In this document: piece by piece, positions 16,860 to 25,709 of the stretch
Numbering within the stretch: position 1 is the stretch's first letter
Layout: the number at the start of each line of letters is the position of its first letter
NCBI RefSeq assembly: GCF_002101315.1
Contig: NZ_CP020777.1
Location: 496,001-560,000 of the forward strand
Length of the DNA stretch: 64,000 nt
From: Candidatus Pelagibacter sp. RS39
GTDB lineage: Bacteria > Pseudomonadota > Alphaproteobacteria > Pelagibacterales > Pelagibacteraceae
Direction: 5' to 3'
Notes under the pieces: generated by a model
Told to the model about the DNA's origin: nothing
Databases searched by the model: none
The model's input: only the letters and a program-made list of their open reading frames with translations
Position numbers and translations under genes: made by a program

Positions 16860-17922
16860 ATAATTTAAGATAGATTTCAATCGTAAGAATACTTACTATT
16901 CCTACTGTTAACATTGCTATAAATCCAACAACAAAAGGCTTATAACCCATATTCTTAATATCTTTTAAATTTGTTGATAAACCTATCGCTGCCATAGCCA
17001 TAGTTAAAAAAATTTTTGAACTAGCTTTGATTAAACCTATAATTTCAATCCAATTATTATTGTTTGTTGGGAAAAATTCATCACCCGTATTTCTTAAGAT
17101 TATCATTCCAATAAAACCTAGTACAAAATAAGGAAATATATTTAAAATAGAGTAACTTTTTTCTTTAATTTTACCTCTATTATAAAGATAAGCGAAAAGA
17201 GGGATCATAACTATCAAAAAAGTGTTTCTTAAAAGTTTTGTAACAGTTGCAACATTTAATGTTTCAGGACTATTGAATTGTTGATCATATATTAATCCAG
17301 CTGCTGCAACCTGAGAAGTTTCATGAATAGCAGTACCTAAAAAAAGACCAGCAAATAATGAGTTTCCCTCAAAATAAAAATTTGCAAAATAGGGATATAA
17401 CAACATCGATAATATTCCGAATAGAGTGATATTAGCAATCGCATAAGAAATTTCACTTTTGTTAGCTCTTATTACTGGTGCAGTTGCCATAATGGCTGTA
17501 GTGCCACAAACAGTGCTACCAATTGATATTAAGTAAGCCATCCTAGTTGGTATTTGAAGTTTTTTAATTATTAGCTTTATTACGATTAAAACGCTTAATA
17601 TACAAATTAGTATTAATGGAATTGCCATTTTTCCAAATTCTAAAAACTCGAAAGGTTTTAATTGTATACCTAAACAAATTATTCCAAGTTTTAAAATATA
17701 ATCTTTACTAAAATCTAATCCCTTTTGAAAACTTTCACGAATTTTAAAAAAATTTCCAAAGAAAATACCTAGCAGAATAGCTATCATTGCTGTTGAGATT
17801 GGACTTTTTGCATATCCTAAAAGCTCAATACCAATAATGTTATTAAAACCTTGTGAGAGAGTATAAAGAATAAATGCAAGAATTATACCTGGTATAAACA
17901 CCAAGTAATTTTTTAAAACCAT
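16852..17922 (-). CDS. YeiH/UPF0324 family putative anion (sulfate/sulfite) exporter
   Basis: A 356-residue membrane protein with about ten spans, matching the YeiH/UPF0324 family: GIICLGIQLKP near 90-100, SIGSTVCGTTAIMATAPVI near 133-151, and GTAIHETSQVAAAG near 196-209. YeiH-like proteins have been proposed to export sulfate in sulfonate degraders. It converges on the TauE gene with an 8-base overlap and lies downstream of suyB, so it probably removes sulfate or sulfite made from sulfolactate. Confidence 0.82.
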   Translation of the reverse strand: MVLKNYLVFIPGIILAFILYTLSQGFNNIIGIELLGYAKSPISTAMIAILLGIFFGNFFKIRESFQKGLDFSKDYILKLGIICLGIQLKPFEFLEFGKMAIPLILICILSVLIVIKLIIKKLQIPTRMAYLISIGSTVCGTTAIMATAPVIRANKSEISYAIANITLFGILSMLLYPYFANFYFEGNSLFAGLFLGTAIHETSQVAAAGLIYDQQFNSPETLNVATVTKLLRNTFLIVMIPLFAYLYNRGKIKEKSYSILNIFPYFVLGFIGMIILRNTGDEFFPTNNNNWIEIIGLIKASSKIFLTMAMAAIGLSTNLKDIKNMGYKPFVVGFIAMLTVGIVSILTIEIYLKLFI

Positions 17923-17936
17923 CTTTTATTAAGTGA

Positions 17937-19103
17937 TTATGCGCTTCTATAAAGTTTAGTCATAACAAATTCCTTATGACCTAAAGCTTCTGCGCAAGTT
18001 AGTCTTCCATTAGCAACTCTAAGAGTTGTCTCAATAAGTTTGTCTCCCGCTTCTGATAAATTCATTTCTCTTGAAAGAATTTTTGATACATCACAATCAA
18101 TATGCTCACCCATACTTTTAACAGTTAATGGATTAGCAGTTAATTTAACAACTGGCTCTATAGGATTTCCAACAATATTGCCTTGACCAGTCGGGAATAG
18201 ATGAATATTAAACCCTGCTGCTGCTTGTAATGTTACACACTCTGCTGCAGCTGAAGAAGTATCCATAAAATATAATCCTTTACCTTTTTTTGGTTCTTCC
18301 GCTGGCTCTAAAACATCTATAAATTTACAATCACCAATTTTTTGAAAATTTCCAAATGCTTTTTCTTCAATAGTTGTTAAACCACCAGCAATATTTCCAG
18401 CAGTTGGTTGACTCTCTGAAAGATCATCTGTTGCTTCTTTTAAGATAAAATCATTATAAGCGCTCCAAGTTTTCATAAATTTATCTGAAGCTTCTTTTGT
18501 TGCACCTCTGGTTGCACAAACTTTTTCAGCCCCAGTTAGCTCTGAGGTTTCACCAAAACATAAATGAACACCAAGTGGCTCAAGTTTATCCATTAAGTTT
18601 CCGACTGTAGGATTCGATGCAAGACCTGATGTAGTATCTGACTCTCCACATTTTACTGAAATCCATAAATCACTTATTGGACATTCCTCTCTTTGTTTTT
18701 CTGATGCCCACATTACAAATTCTTGTGCCTTTTTAGATGCTTTCATAACAGTTCCAATATCACCTGTTCGTTCAATATGAAAACCTTCCACTGGCTTTCC
18801 AGTTTTTGCTATTCCATCAACAATTCTTTTTGTCCATTTTGGCTCAATACCAATTACAATTACAGCAGCAACATTTGGATTGCTTCCAGTTCCAATCATT
18901 GTTCTAAAATGTAGCTCTAAATCTGCTCCAAACTGCAATCGTCCATATGAATGTGGTAATGCTATAGTTCCTTTTATATTGTTTGCAACTGCCTCTGCAC
19001 ACGCGTTCGAAATATCATCAACTGGTAAAATAATTACGTGATTTCTAGTTCCCGCTCTTCCATTCTCTCTTTTGTAACCTAAAAAACTTTTCGGAATTCC
19101 CAT
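17937..19103 (-). CDS. suyB: (2R)-sulfolactate sulfo-lyase subunit beta (UxaA/altronate dehydratase family)
   Basis: A 388-residue member of the altronate/galactarate dehydratase C-domain family. The start [19 protein letters not shown], the internal [21 protein letters not shown] near 148-168, and the [10 protein letters not shown] stretch are the family's Fe-binding and substrate loops. With the 94-residue SAF subunit next to it, and with xsc and apr as neighbours, it is best called SuyB, which eliminates sulfite from 3-sulfolactate to give pyruvate. A sugar-acid dehydratase is the alternative, but no sugar-acid genes are near. Confidence 0.78.
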   Translation of the reverse strand: MGIPKSFLGYKRENGRAGTRNHVIILPVDDISNACAEAVANNIKGTIALPHSYGRLQFGADLELHFRTMIGTGSNPNVAAVIVIGIEPKWTKRIVDGIAKTGKPVEGFHIERTGDIGTVMKASKKAQEFVMWASEKQREECPISDLWISVKCGESDTTSGLASNPTVGNLMDKLEPLGVHLCFGETSELTGAEKVCATRGATKEASDKFMKTWSAYNDFILKEATDDLSESQPTAGNIAGGLTTIEEKAFGNFQKIGDCKFIDVLEPAEEPKKGKGLYFMDTSSAAAECVTLQAAAGFNIHLFPTGQGNIVGNPIEPVVKLTANPLTVKSMGEHIDCDVSKILSREMNLSEAGDKLIETTLRVANGRLTCAEALGHKEFVMTKLYRSA

Positions 19104-19107
19104 TAAT

Positions 19108-19392
19108 TTACCACTTTTTTGTTTTTACGTTATGAACATGAACATGCTCACCTTTTCTAATCGATTTTACTACTTTGCCAATATCATGACCATATTTTAA
19201 GATCGTATCACCCTCTTTTAAGTCAATCATTGCAATTTTGTGACCCAAAGGAATTTCATCCATTGATTGAATGTCTGTTGAACTATCGTCCTCCATAATC
19301 CAACACTTACAGTCTTGTTTTGGGGTTATTTTTTCTATTACTACTACCCCCACATTATCTTTTTTGTCGTGAATTATGATGTCAGTAGCCAT
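19108..19392 (-). CDS. suyA: (2R)-sulfolactate sulfo-lyase subunit alpha (SAF domain)
   Basis: A 94-residue SAF-domain protein, the small partner of SuyB. It has the family's [18 protein letters not shown] motif (51-68), the [16 protein letters not shown] end, and a Cys-containing loop (CKCW) in the middle. In the related UxaA enzymes this domain is fused at the N-terminus or separate. Four bases separate it from suyB. Its 5' region is shared with xsc in divergent orientation, which would allow joint control. Confidence 0.78.
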   Translation of the reverse strand: MATDIIIHDKKDNVGVVVIEKITPKQDCKCWIMEDDSSTDIQSMDEIPLGHKIAMIDLKEGDTILKYGHDIGKVVKSIRKGEHVHVHNVKTKKW

Positions 19393-19509
19393 TTTATCGT
19401 GTCGATTTGTTTGTTTGAATTTTTAGAAATCTTATATATTAATCGCGTCAATTAACAAATAGTTTTATAAAAAAAATATTACATATACTAGTTTAGAAAG
19501 GTTCTATTA

Positions 19510-21294
19510 ATGACTAAAATGACAACAGAAGAAGCTTTTGTAAAAGTTTTACAAATGCACGGCATCGAACATGCTTTTGGAATTATTGGCTCAGCATTCA
19601 TGCCAATCTCAGATATATTTCCTGATGCAGGAATAACGTTTTGGGATGTTGCTCATGAGACAAACGGTGGATTAATTGCAGATGGCTATACAAGATCTAC
19701 TGGTAAAATGTCTATGGTCATTGCTCAAAATGGACCAGGTATAACTGGATTAGTAACACCGATCAAAACTGCATATTGGAATCATACACCCTTACTATTA
19801 GTAACACCACAAGCAGCAAATAAAACTATGGGTCAAGGGGGTTTCCAAGAAGTAGAACAAATGAATTTATTTAAAGACATGGTTTGTTATCAAGAAGAGG
19901 TTAGAGATCCATCAAGAATGGCAGAAGTTTTAAATAGAGTAATCGAAAAAGCAATAAGAGGTTCGGCGCCAGCGCAAATTAATGTTCCAAGGGATTATTG
20001 GACACAAGTTATCGACATTGAATTACCACCAATCGTGAGATTAGAAAGACAAGGTGGTGGAGCAGAGGCAATAGATAAGGCCGCAAAACTTTTATCCAAT
20101 GCAAAGTTTCCTGTAATTTTATCTGGTGCAGGTGTTGTAATCGGTGGTGCAATTGATGAAACAAAAAAACTTGCAGAAAAGTTAGACTCTCCAGTTTGCT
20201 CTGGTTATCAACATAATGATAGTTTTCCAGGAAGTCATCCTTTAGCCGTAGGACCCTTAGGATACAATGGATCAAAAGCTGCAATGGAACTGATATCTAA
20301 AGCAGATGTTGTTTTGGCTTTAGGAACTAGATTAAATCCTTTTTCTACACTCCCAGGTTATGGAATTGATTATTGGCCAAAGAAAGCGAGTATCATTCAA
20401 GTTGATATTAATCCAGACAGAATTGGTCTAACAAAAAAAGTTACAGTTGGAATAAGTGGAGATGCTAAATTAGTTGCTCAACAAATATTTAATAAATTAT
20501 CATCTAATGCAGGTGATACAGATAGACAAAAAAGAAAAGACTTAATTCATCAAACAAAGTCTGCATGGTTACAAAAATTATCAAGTTTAGATCATGAGGA
20601 TGATGACGAAGGAACAGTTTGGAATAAAGAGGCAAGAGAGAGAGACAAAGATAGAATGTCACCAAGACAAGCTTGGAGAGCAATTCAAGCGGGAATGCCA
20701 GAGGACGTAATTATCTCAAGTGATATCGGTAATAATTGTGCGATTGGAAATGCTTACCCAACTTTTGAAAAACCAAGAAAATATTTAGCACCTGGTTTGT
20801 TTGGTCCCTGTGGTTATGGTTTTCCATCGATCTTAGGAGCAAAAATTGGATGTCCTGACACACCTGTAATTGGTTTTGCAGGAGATGGAGCATTTGGAAT
20901 TAGTATGAATGAAATGAGTTCTTGTGCACGTGAAGAATGGCCAGCGATTACAATGGTAATTTTTAGAAATTACCAATGGGGTGCAGAAAAAAGAAACACA
21001 ACTCTTTGGTTTGATAATAATTTTGTCGGAACAGAATTAGATCCCGAATTAAGTTATGCAAAAGTAGCTGATGCATGTGGCTTAAAGGGAATAACTGTTA
21101 AAACAATGGAAGAGACAACTGCTGCAATTAAACAATCTTGTGAGGATCAAAAAAAAGGTATTACTACATTTATTGAGGTAATTCTAAATCAGGAACTTGG
21201 CGAACCATTCAGAAGAGATGCTATGAAAAAGCCAGTAAGAGTAGCTGGTATTAAAAAAGAAGACATGAAGAAACAACCCTCTTTGATTTCTTAA
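19510..21294 (+). CDS. xsc: Sulfoacetaldehyde acetyltransferase Xsc
   Basis: A 594-residue thiamine diphosphate enzyme that turns sulfoacetaldehyde plus phosphate into acetyl phosphate and sulfite. The Xsc-specific start IIGSAFMPISDIFPDAG (25-41) is followed by the catalytic Glu50 of WDVAHETNGG. The ThDP metal motif GDGAFG is near residue 460, with the Asn side of it in FRNYQWGAEKRN. An AGAAAGG ribosome site (19495-19501) lies nine bases before ATG. Its product sulfite is the substrate of the Apr complex upstream, and taurine or isethionate is the likely sulfonate source. Confidence 0.94.
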   Translation: MTKMTTEEAFVKVLQMHGIEHAFGIIGSAFMPISDIFPDAGITFWDVAHETNGGLIADGYTRSTGKMSMVIAQNGPGITGLVTPIKTAYWNHTPLLLVTPQAANKTMGQGGFQEVEQMNLFKDMVCYQEEVRDPSRMAEVLNRVIEKAIRGSAPAQINVPRDYWTQVIDIELPPIVRLERQGGGAEAIDKAAKLLSNAKFPVILSGAGVVIGGAIDETKKLAEKLDSPVCSGYQHNDSFPGSHPLAVGPLGYNGSKAAMELISKADVVLALGTRLNPFSTLPGYGIDYWPKKASIIQVDINPDRIGLTKKVTVGISGDAKLVAQQIFNKLSSNAGDTDRQKRKDLIHQTKSAWLQKLSSLDHEDDDEGTVWNKEARERDKDRMSPRQAWRAIQAGMPEDVIISSDIGNNCAIGNAYPTFEKPRKYLAPGLFGPCGYGFPSILGAKIGCPDTPVIGFAGDGAFGISMNEMSSCAREEWPAITMVIFRNYQWGAEKRNTTLWFDNNFVGTELDPELSYAKVADACGLKGITVKTMEETTAAIKQSCEDQKKGITTFIEVILNQELGEPFRRDAMKKPVRVAGIKKEDMKKQPSLIS

Positions 21295-21333
21295 AATCTT
21301 TTAATTAACAAACAATTATCGTAATCTTTTTTT

Positions 21334-22638
21334 ATGGAAGTAGTTAATGATAATTGTTGTAGTTGGGTTAATGATTTAAATCCAAGAACAAATATCCAAA
21401 CAATTTCTTCTGATTTGAGTTGTGAATGGTTAGTCGTAGGTGCAGGTTATACAGGATTGTCAGCTGCAAGAAAATTAGGTCAACTTTACCCTAATCAAAA
21501 AATATTATTAGTTGATGCTCAATTAGCAGGAGAGGGTGCAAGTTCGAGAAATTCAGGATACTTAGTCGATACGACACTTAATGATGGTTTTACTTCTAAT
21601 AAAGAATTAGACAATTACAAAAAAAAAGCTGATATCTACAAAATAGGAATAGAGGCAGTTAAAAAGTTTATCAAAGAGTATCAAGTAGACTGTGATTGGA
21701 ATGAGTGTGGAAAGTATTTTGCATCATCAAATATTAAAGATAAAAAAATCTTAGAAAATTTCTCAGACACTTTGTCTAAGTTAGGTTTTGAACATAATTT
21801 AATATTTAAAAACGTTCTTACAAAGAGATTAGGCACTAACTTCTATAATGTTGCTCTTTATACAAAAGGAGGAATTTTATTACATCCAGGCAAGTTAGTA
21901 AGAGCAATGGTTGATACATTGCCTGAGAATGTAATACTTTATGAAAATTCATTGTTATTAAATTGGAAAAAGATTGGTGGTTTAATAAATTGTAATTTTA
22001 GAAATGGCTCGATAAAATCAAAAAGAATAATCTTTGCAACTAACGGATTTCTTAAGTCCTTAGGTATTAAGTCAAATTATAATTTTCCAATTACTTTAAC
22101 TGCAAGTATGACAAGACCTTTAACTGAAAAAGAATTTACATCAATTGGAGAACCGAAAGAGTGGGGTGTTTTACCTGTTAGACCAATGGGTGCAACGATT
22201 AGAATGACTAAAGATAGAAGAATTTTAATAAGAAATACTGCAGAGGTTTACAATCCTTACCAGATGTCTAAATCTAATTTGGAAAAAAGATCTATAAAAC
22301 AAAAGATTGGTATTAAAAAAAGATTTCCACAATTACCAGATGATATAATTCAGTCAACTTGGTCAGGAATTGTCTCAAGAACCAGAAATAGTTCTCAAAT
22401 CTTTGAAAAAATTCAAGAAAATATATTTGTTGCAGGTTGTTATAATGGTTCAGGTATTGGAGTAGGGACATTGTTTGGTGAACAAATTGCAATTAAGGCT
22501 AGTAATGAAAACACAAAAGAAATTGAAACTATTGAGGCAAGAAGCAAACCGACATGGTTACCACCACAACCTTTTTTGAATTTAGGTATAAAAGCTCGAC
22601 TGATGTATGAAAGGCTTAGAGCTAAATCTGAAATTTAA
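21334..22638 (+). CDS. FAD-dependent amine oxidase/dehydrogenase (DadA/PuuB-like), candidate taurine dehydrogenase
   Basis: A 434-residue flavoprotein of the D-amino acid oxidase superfamily. The dinucleotide motif VVGAGYTGLSAA is at 34-45, and CYNGSGIGVGTLFG near the C-terminus binds FAD. It begins 39 bases after xsc. In other sulfonate degraders an FAD enzyme (TauY) oxidises taurine to sulfoacetaldehyde, the Xsc substrate, so that role is attractive. No TauX-like small subunit is adjacent. Gamma-glutamylputrescine oxidase-like or other amine oxidase activity remains possible. Confidence 0.78.
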   Translation: MEVVNDNCCSWVNDLNPRTNIQTISSDLSCEWLVVGAGYTGLSAARKLGQLYPNQKILLVDAQLAGEGASSRNSGYLVDTTLNDGFTSNKELDNYKKKADIYKIGIEAVKKFIKEYQVDCDWNECGKYFASSNIKDKKILENFSDTLSKLGFEHNLIFKNVLTKRLGTNFYNVALYTKGGILLHPGKLVRAMVDTLPENVILYENSLLLNWKKIGGLINCNFRNGSIKSKRIIFATNGFLKSLGIKSNYNFPITLTASMTRPLTEKEFTSIGEPKEWGVLPVRPMGATIRMTKDRRILIRNTAEVYNPYQMSKSNLEKRSIKQKIGIKKRFPQLPDDIIQSTWSGIVSRTRNSSQIFEKIQENIFVAGCYNGSGIGVGTLFGEQIAIKASNENTKEIETIEARSKPTWLPPQPFLNLGIKARLMYERLRAKSEI

Positions 22639-22687
22639 ATAGGAGTTTAGTTGCCATATACCTATTAACATAATTTTCTGATTGTTT

Positions 22688-23638
22688 TTAAAATTTTTCA
22701 TAAGTTAGTTTTGCTTTTTCATAAAGCTCTTTGTCATATTCTAAATTATTAATTTCTTTATTTTTATTTTTAAAAAAACCTAAATTTATATTATTTTCTT
22801 TGATAAGATTTAATTTCTTTAATAAATTTTCAATATAAAAATCATCAGAAAGTTTCTCATATTTAATAAATAAACATTTATTATTAAGTTTATATTTTTT
22901 GTAAATATCATCATAAAATATAAACCATTGTTCCAACCAATAATTAATGTTTTGAAATTCATTATAAAGAATAGGTTTATTCCAGGATTTGTGCTCAAGC
23001 CCAAACTCATTATGTCCTAAATAATTCATATATCTTCTTATAAAATCATTATTTTTTTGTAATTTACAAAAGTTAAAATGTTGATTCATTAATGAAAATG
23101 AATGTTGTAATGGTTCTCTTATAGGTATTAAAAAAAAACTATTTGGTAATATTGATAGAATTAAATCAATTCTTTTAAAATTTAGATTATTTTTACTTAA
23201 ATATTTATTTTTTTTTTTAGATTGAATTATTAAATTAATATAATTTGATAGTTCATCTTTAATAAATAACTCATCATTATTAAAAAATATTTCATCAAAT
23301 GCCTCAGGACTACTATTATCAAAATATATGTCATCTTTATGAAGTCTTTCTTTTAATGGAACAGATGATTTATTGTATAATTTTGATAAATTAGGCGAGA
23401 GTACAAAAGGTACATTTTCATATGTTAATGATGCATATTCACCAGATGAGTAAATAAAATTTAGCAAGCTAGTTGTCCCAGATCTAGGTAATCCTGTTAT
23501 AAAGATATGAGATTGATGTTTTAAATCATATTTTTTTAGATAAAAAATTTTTTCAAGTTCAAATAACGATTTATTTATTAGCTTCTTGCTTAGTACAAAG
23601 TCATGCAAAAATCTTTGAATAAAATTATAATTTTTCAT
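22688..23638 (-). CDS. PAPS-dependent sulfotransferase family protein
   Basis: A 316-residue protein with the sulfotransferase 5'-phosphosulfate loop GLPRSGTTS (49-57) and a 3'-phosphate motif REPLQHSFS (174-182) with Arg174 and Ser182. It should move a sulfuryl group from PAPS to a hydroxyl of a sugar, lipid or other acceptor. The acceptor half is very rich in Asn, Lys and Phe. It is the last gene of a four-gene minus-strand cassette and overlaps the preceding gene by 14 bases. cysQ at 3.7-4.5 kb could recycle the PAP by-product. Confidence 0.85.
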   Translation of the reverse strand: MKNYNFIQRFLHDFVLSKKLINKSLFELEKIFYLKKYDLKHQSHIFITGLPRSGTTSLLNFIYSSGEYASLTYENVPFVLSPNLSKLYNKSSVPLKERLHKDDIYFDNSSPEAFDEIFFNNDELFIKDELSNYINLIIQSKKKNKYLSKNNLNFKRIDLILSILPNSFFLIPIREPLQHSFSLMNQHFNFCKLQKNNDFIRRYMNYLGHNEFGLEHKSWNKPILYNEFQNINYWLEQWFIFYDDIYKKYKLNNKCLFIKYEKLSDDFYIENLLKKLNLIKENNINLGFFKNKNKEINNLEYDKELYEKAKLTYEKF

Positions 23639-24041
23639 TAATTTTTTTTCTCAAGAAATAATAAAAAATAAAAAAAAATATTGACTGAATAATACCACTT
23701 ATTGATAAAATGAAATTTAAATATGAGTTATTTATTAAGTTTATTGCTAATATTAAAATAATTACAGCAAGAATAATAAGAAAAACTTTCATTGAATTTA
23801 AAAATATTAATTTTGCATATTTAAATAAAAGTAATTCTTTTCTAAAATCAGAGACATTATTAAATTTAAAAAGATTGTATAATTTCTTATAAATTTCCAA
23901 ATTTATTTGGATGAAATTTTTGAATTTTATAAATTTTGATAATTCATAAATAATAATTATATTTATTATTAGTGAAAATTGATTAGTCAGATTTACTATT
24001 ATTGTTTTTTTGTTTATCTTGATTTGATCTAATTTTTTCAA
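23625..24041 (-). CDS. 138-residue two- to three-span membrane protein in the sulfotransferase cassette
   Basis: A very AT-rich gene that codes for a basic N-terminal region, a first hydrophobic stretch (about 18-35), an amphipathic middle and two strong spans near 83-101 and 108-130. No family recognised. It overlaps the 75-residue gene upstream by 59 bases and the sulfotransferase downstream by 14, so it is held in one tightly packed operon. It might form a membrane assembly with its neighbours; this is inference only. Confidence 0.6.
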   Translation of the reverse strand: MKKLDQIKINKKTIIVNLTNQFSLIINIIIIYELSKFIKFKNFIQINLEIYKKLYNLFKFNNVSDFRKELLLFKYAKLIFLNSMKVFLIILAVIILILAINLINNSYLNFILSISGIIQSIFFFIFYYFLRKKINEKL

Positions 24042-24210
24042 TTAATCTTTTTAATGGAAACCAAATTATACCAAATAACGCAACGAAAATAGCTATAATA
24101 ATTCCTATCGTAGCTGCAATAACGCCTCCTCCAACACCAGGTCCTAAGTAGGCATAAGAAGGATTTGAAATTAAAGTAAAATAAAGAACTAATAAAATAA
24201 TTCTTAACAT
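23983..24210 (-). CDS. 75-residue secreted-signal/TM small protein (YLGPG type)
   Basis: It has a signal-like N-terminus ending at SYA (about residue 19), then YLGPGVGGG, one long hydrophobic helix (about 29-51), a FPLKR boundary and a charged Asn/Lys/Ser-rich tail. Small proteins with a Y-x-G-P-G motif and one helix of this style occur beside surface-modification genes. It overlaps the ASST-like gene by 7 bases and the 138-residue gene by 59. The biological role is not known. Confidence 0.65.
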   Translation of the reverse strand: MLRIILLVLYFTLISNPSYAYLGPGVGGGVIAATIGIIIAIFVALFGIIWFPLKRLIEKIRSNQDKQKNNNSKSD

Positions 24211-25553
24211 TTTTTTTCCTTAATAATTGATTTTATTTTTTTAATCATTGAATCATTTTCAATAACCCTACTCCAACTAATAAACCCTATATCTCCATTT
24301 TTATCTTTATTGATAAATTCCCACTCTTTTTCACCTTTATTATTAATTAGTAAAATTCTTCCATGATTTTGTTCTTCAACCATAAGTGCTCCATCTTCAA
24401 AAATATGTGAAAGACCAGCGGTAAATGTTTTAAAATTCTCCTCCATTAAAACTTCATTAAATAATTTATTAAATTTTTTTGTTTCAAAATTATAAATTAA
24501 AATTTCAGAATATTCATTCTTTACTATAGAATTATTATTATTGAAAATAGATATTTCTTTATCAGAAATTATATCAACATCATGCTGTTGTGAAAATGGT
24601 CCTTTGATATAATTTATAACCTTATTATCTGAGGGTCTATAATGGATAATTGAGGATTGATGTCTTAAACTCAAAAAAACATCTCCTTTTTTCCAATATT
24701 TGCTATCTTCTAAAGCTGGCTCAATATCATTTAGATGTATTGGATCAAATCGGAAATCTTCTCCATTTTCAAATATATTTCCATCACGTATTAAATTATT
24801 TTCTATCATTAATTCAGTGACACTTTTATTGAATAAAATTTTTCCGTTTAAATCAATTTTTATAATTGAATCATCCCAAAAATCATACGCTTTATACTCC
24901 AGGACATATTTAGATTGTGGATACATTTGTCCTGCTACCCAAATATCCCCATTATGATCTAACATTTTACTATGATGAAATTTTTCATCATCATTAATCC
25001 AAATTAAATTAGAACAAAAACCAATTTTAAATTCAACTGAATAATCGCTATCACTTACTATTGAACCATCTTCTAGTAATAAAGGGTGTCGATATTCAAA
25101 TCTAATTGGAACGTCATCTTTGAATACTTCCTCAAATTCGTCTATATTAGTGATTTGATTATGCATAGCATTAATATCATGACTATAAGTGTGAATTATT
25201 TCAAAGTTATTTAAATCAACTAGATCAATAACAGATCTATTCAAGCTATGATCATATCGAGGCAAAACCAAAAGAGCATTTCTTTTATTTGGAATAAACT
25301 GTTTAAACCTAATTTTATCTTTATGTTTTATTAAAATACCAGGTTTATTTGGATCAAGGTTTTTACCTTTTAAAATATTATTAATTATATCCTCTGCTGT
25401 GTTAGGGATTTGAGCAAGATTTACAGCAAATTTCTGTAAATTTGGATGTTTTTTTCCTCCACTGTAATGATGTTTTAATAGAGAGCCATATAGAGATGTA
25501 AAAATTAGTATTAATAGTAAAATTAAATAAAATATAAAAAATTTTCTAATCAT
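24204..25553 (-). CDS. Arylsulfotransferase-like (ASST) protein, membrane-anchored
   Basis: A 449-residue protein with an N-terminal membrane anchor (about 5-24) and a periplasmic beta-propeller body. The blocks KFHHSKMLDHNGDIW (191-205), IHLNDIEP (272-279), SLRHQS (295-300) and GPFSQQHDVDI (318-328) resemble the arylsulfotransferase family, and the order His194, His273, Arg297, His324 mirrors the His/His/Arg/His set of PAPS-independent E. coli ASST. Heading the cassette with a PAPS sulfotransferase suggests a role in sulfating or handling a sulfated surface molecule. Residue equivalence is inference. Confidence 0.72.
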   Translation of the reverse strand: MIRKFFIFYLILLLILIFTSLYGSLLKHHYSGGKKHPNLQKFAVNLAQIPNTAEDIINNILKGKNLDPNKPGILIKHKDKIRFKQFIPNKRNALLVLPRYDHSLNRSVIDLVDLNNFEIIHTYSHDINAMHNQITNIDEFEEVFKDDVPIRFEYRHPLLLEDGSIVSDSDYSVEFKIGFCSNLIWINDDEKFHHSKMLDHNGDIWVAGQMYPQSKYVLEYKAYDFWDDSIIKIDLNGKILFNKSVTELMIENNLIRDGNIFENGEDFRFDPIHLNDIEPALEDSKYWKKGDVFLSLRHQSSIIHYRPSDNKVINYIKGPFSQQHDVDIISDKEISIFNNNNSIVKNEYSEILIYNFETKKFNKLFNEVLMEENFKTFTAGLSHIFEDGALMVEEQNHGRILLINNKGEKEWEFINKDKNGDIGFISWSRVIENDSMIKKIKSIIKEKKC

Positions 25554-25587
25554 TAATTAGGTATATCAAAAGCTTGAAAATTAAATA

Positions 25588-25707
25588 CTATAAATACATA
25601 TTTGGCCAATCTTTATTGTTGTATCTGTCAATTTCTCTCTTAGAAAAAGGTCTGAACAGCACCCATACAACAACGACTACTAAAGCTAAAAGAATTAATG
25701 TTTTCAC
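25588..25707 (-). CDS. 39-residue single-span membrane peptide with GTG start
   Basis: A GTG start (25705-25707) lies two bases after the stop of the hydratase-like gene. The peptide has a hydrophobic helix at about 2-17 (LILLALVVVVVWVLF), then a charged tail with RPFSKREIDRYNNKDWPNMYL. The tight spacing and the helix-plus-charged-tail plan speak for a real gene. No function recognised. Confidence 0.5.
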   Translation of the reverse strand: MKTLILLALVVVVVWVLFRPFSKREIDRYNNKDWPNMYL

Positions 25708-25709
25708 TT

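Noticed and set aside
19393..19509. Palindromic operator in the divergent suyA/xsc region
   Set aside because: Only scattered AT-rich promoter-like hexamers are visible and no convincing inverted repeat.
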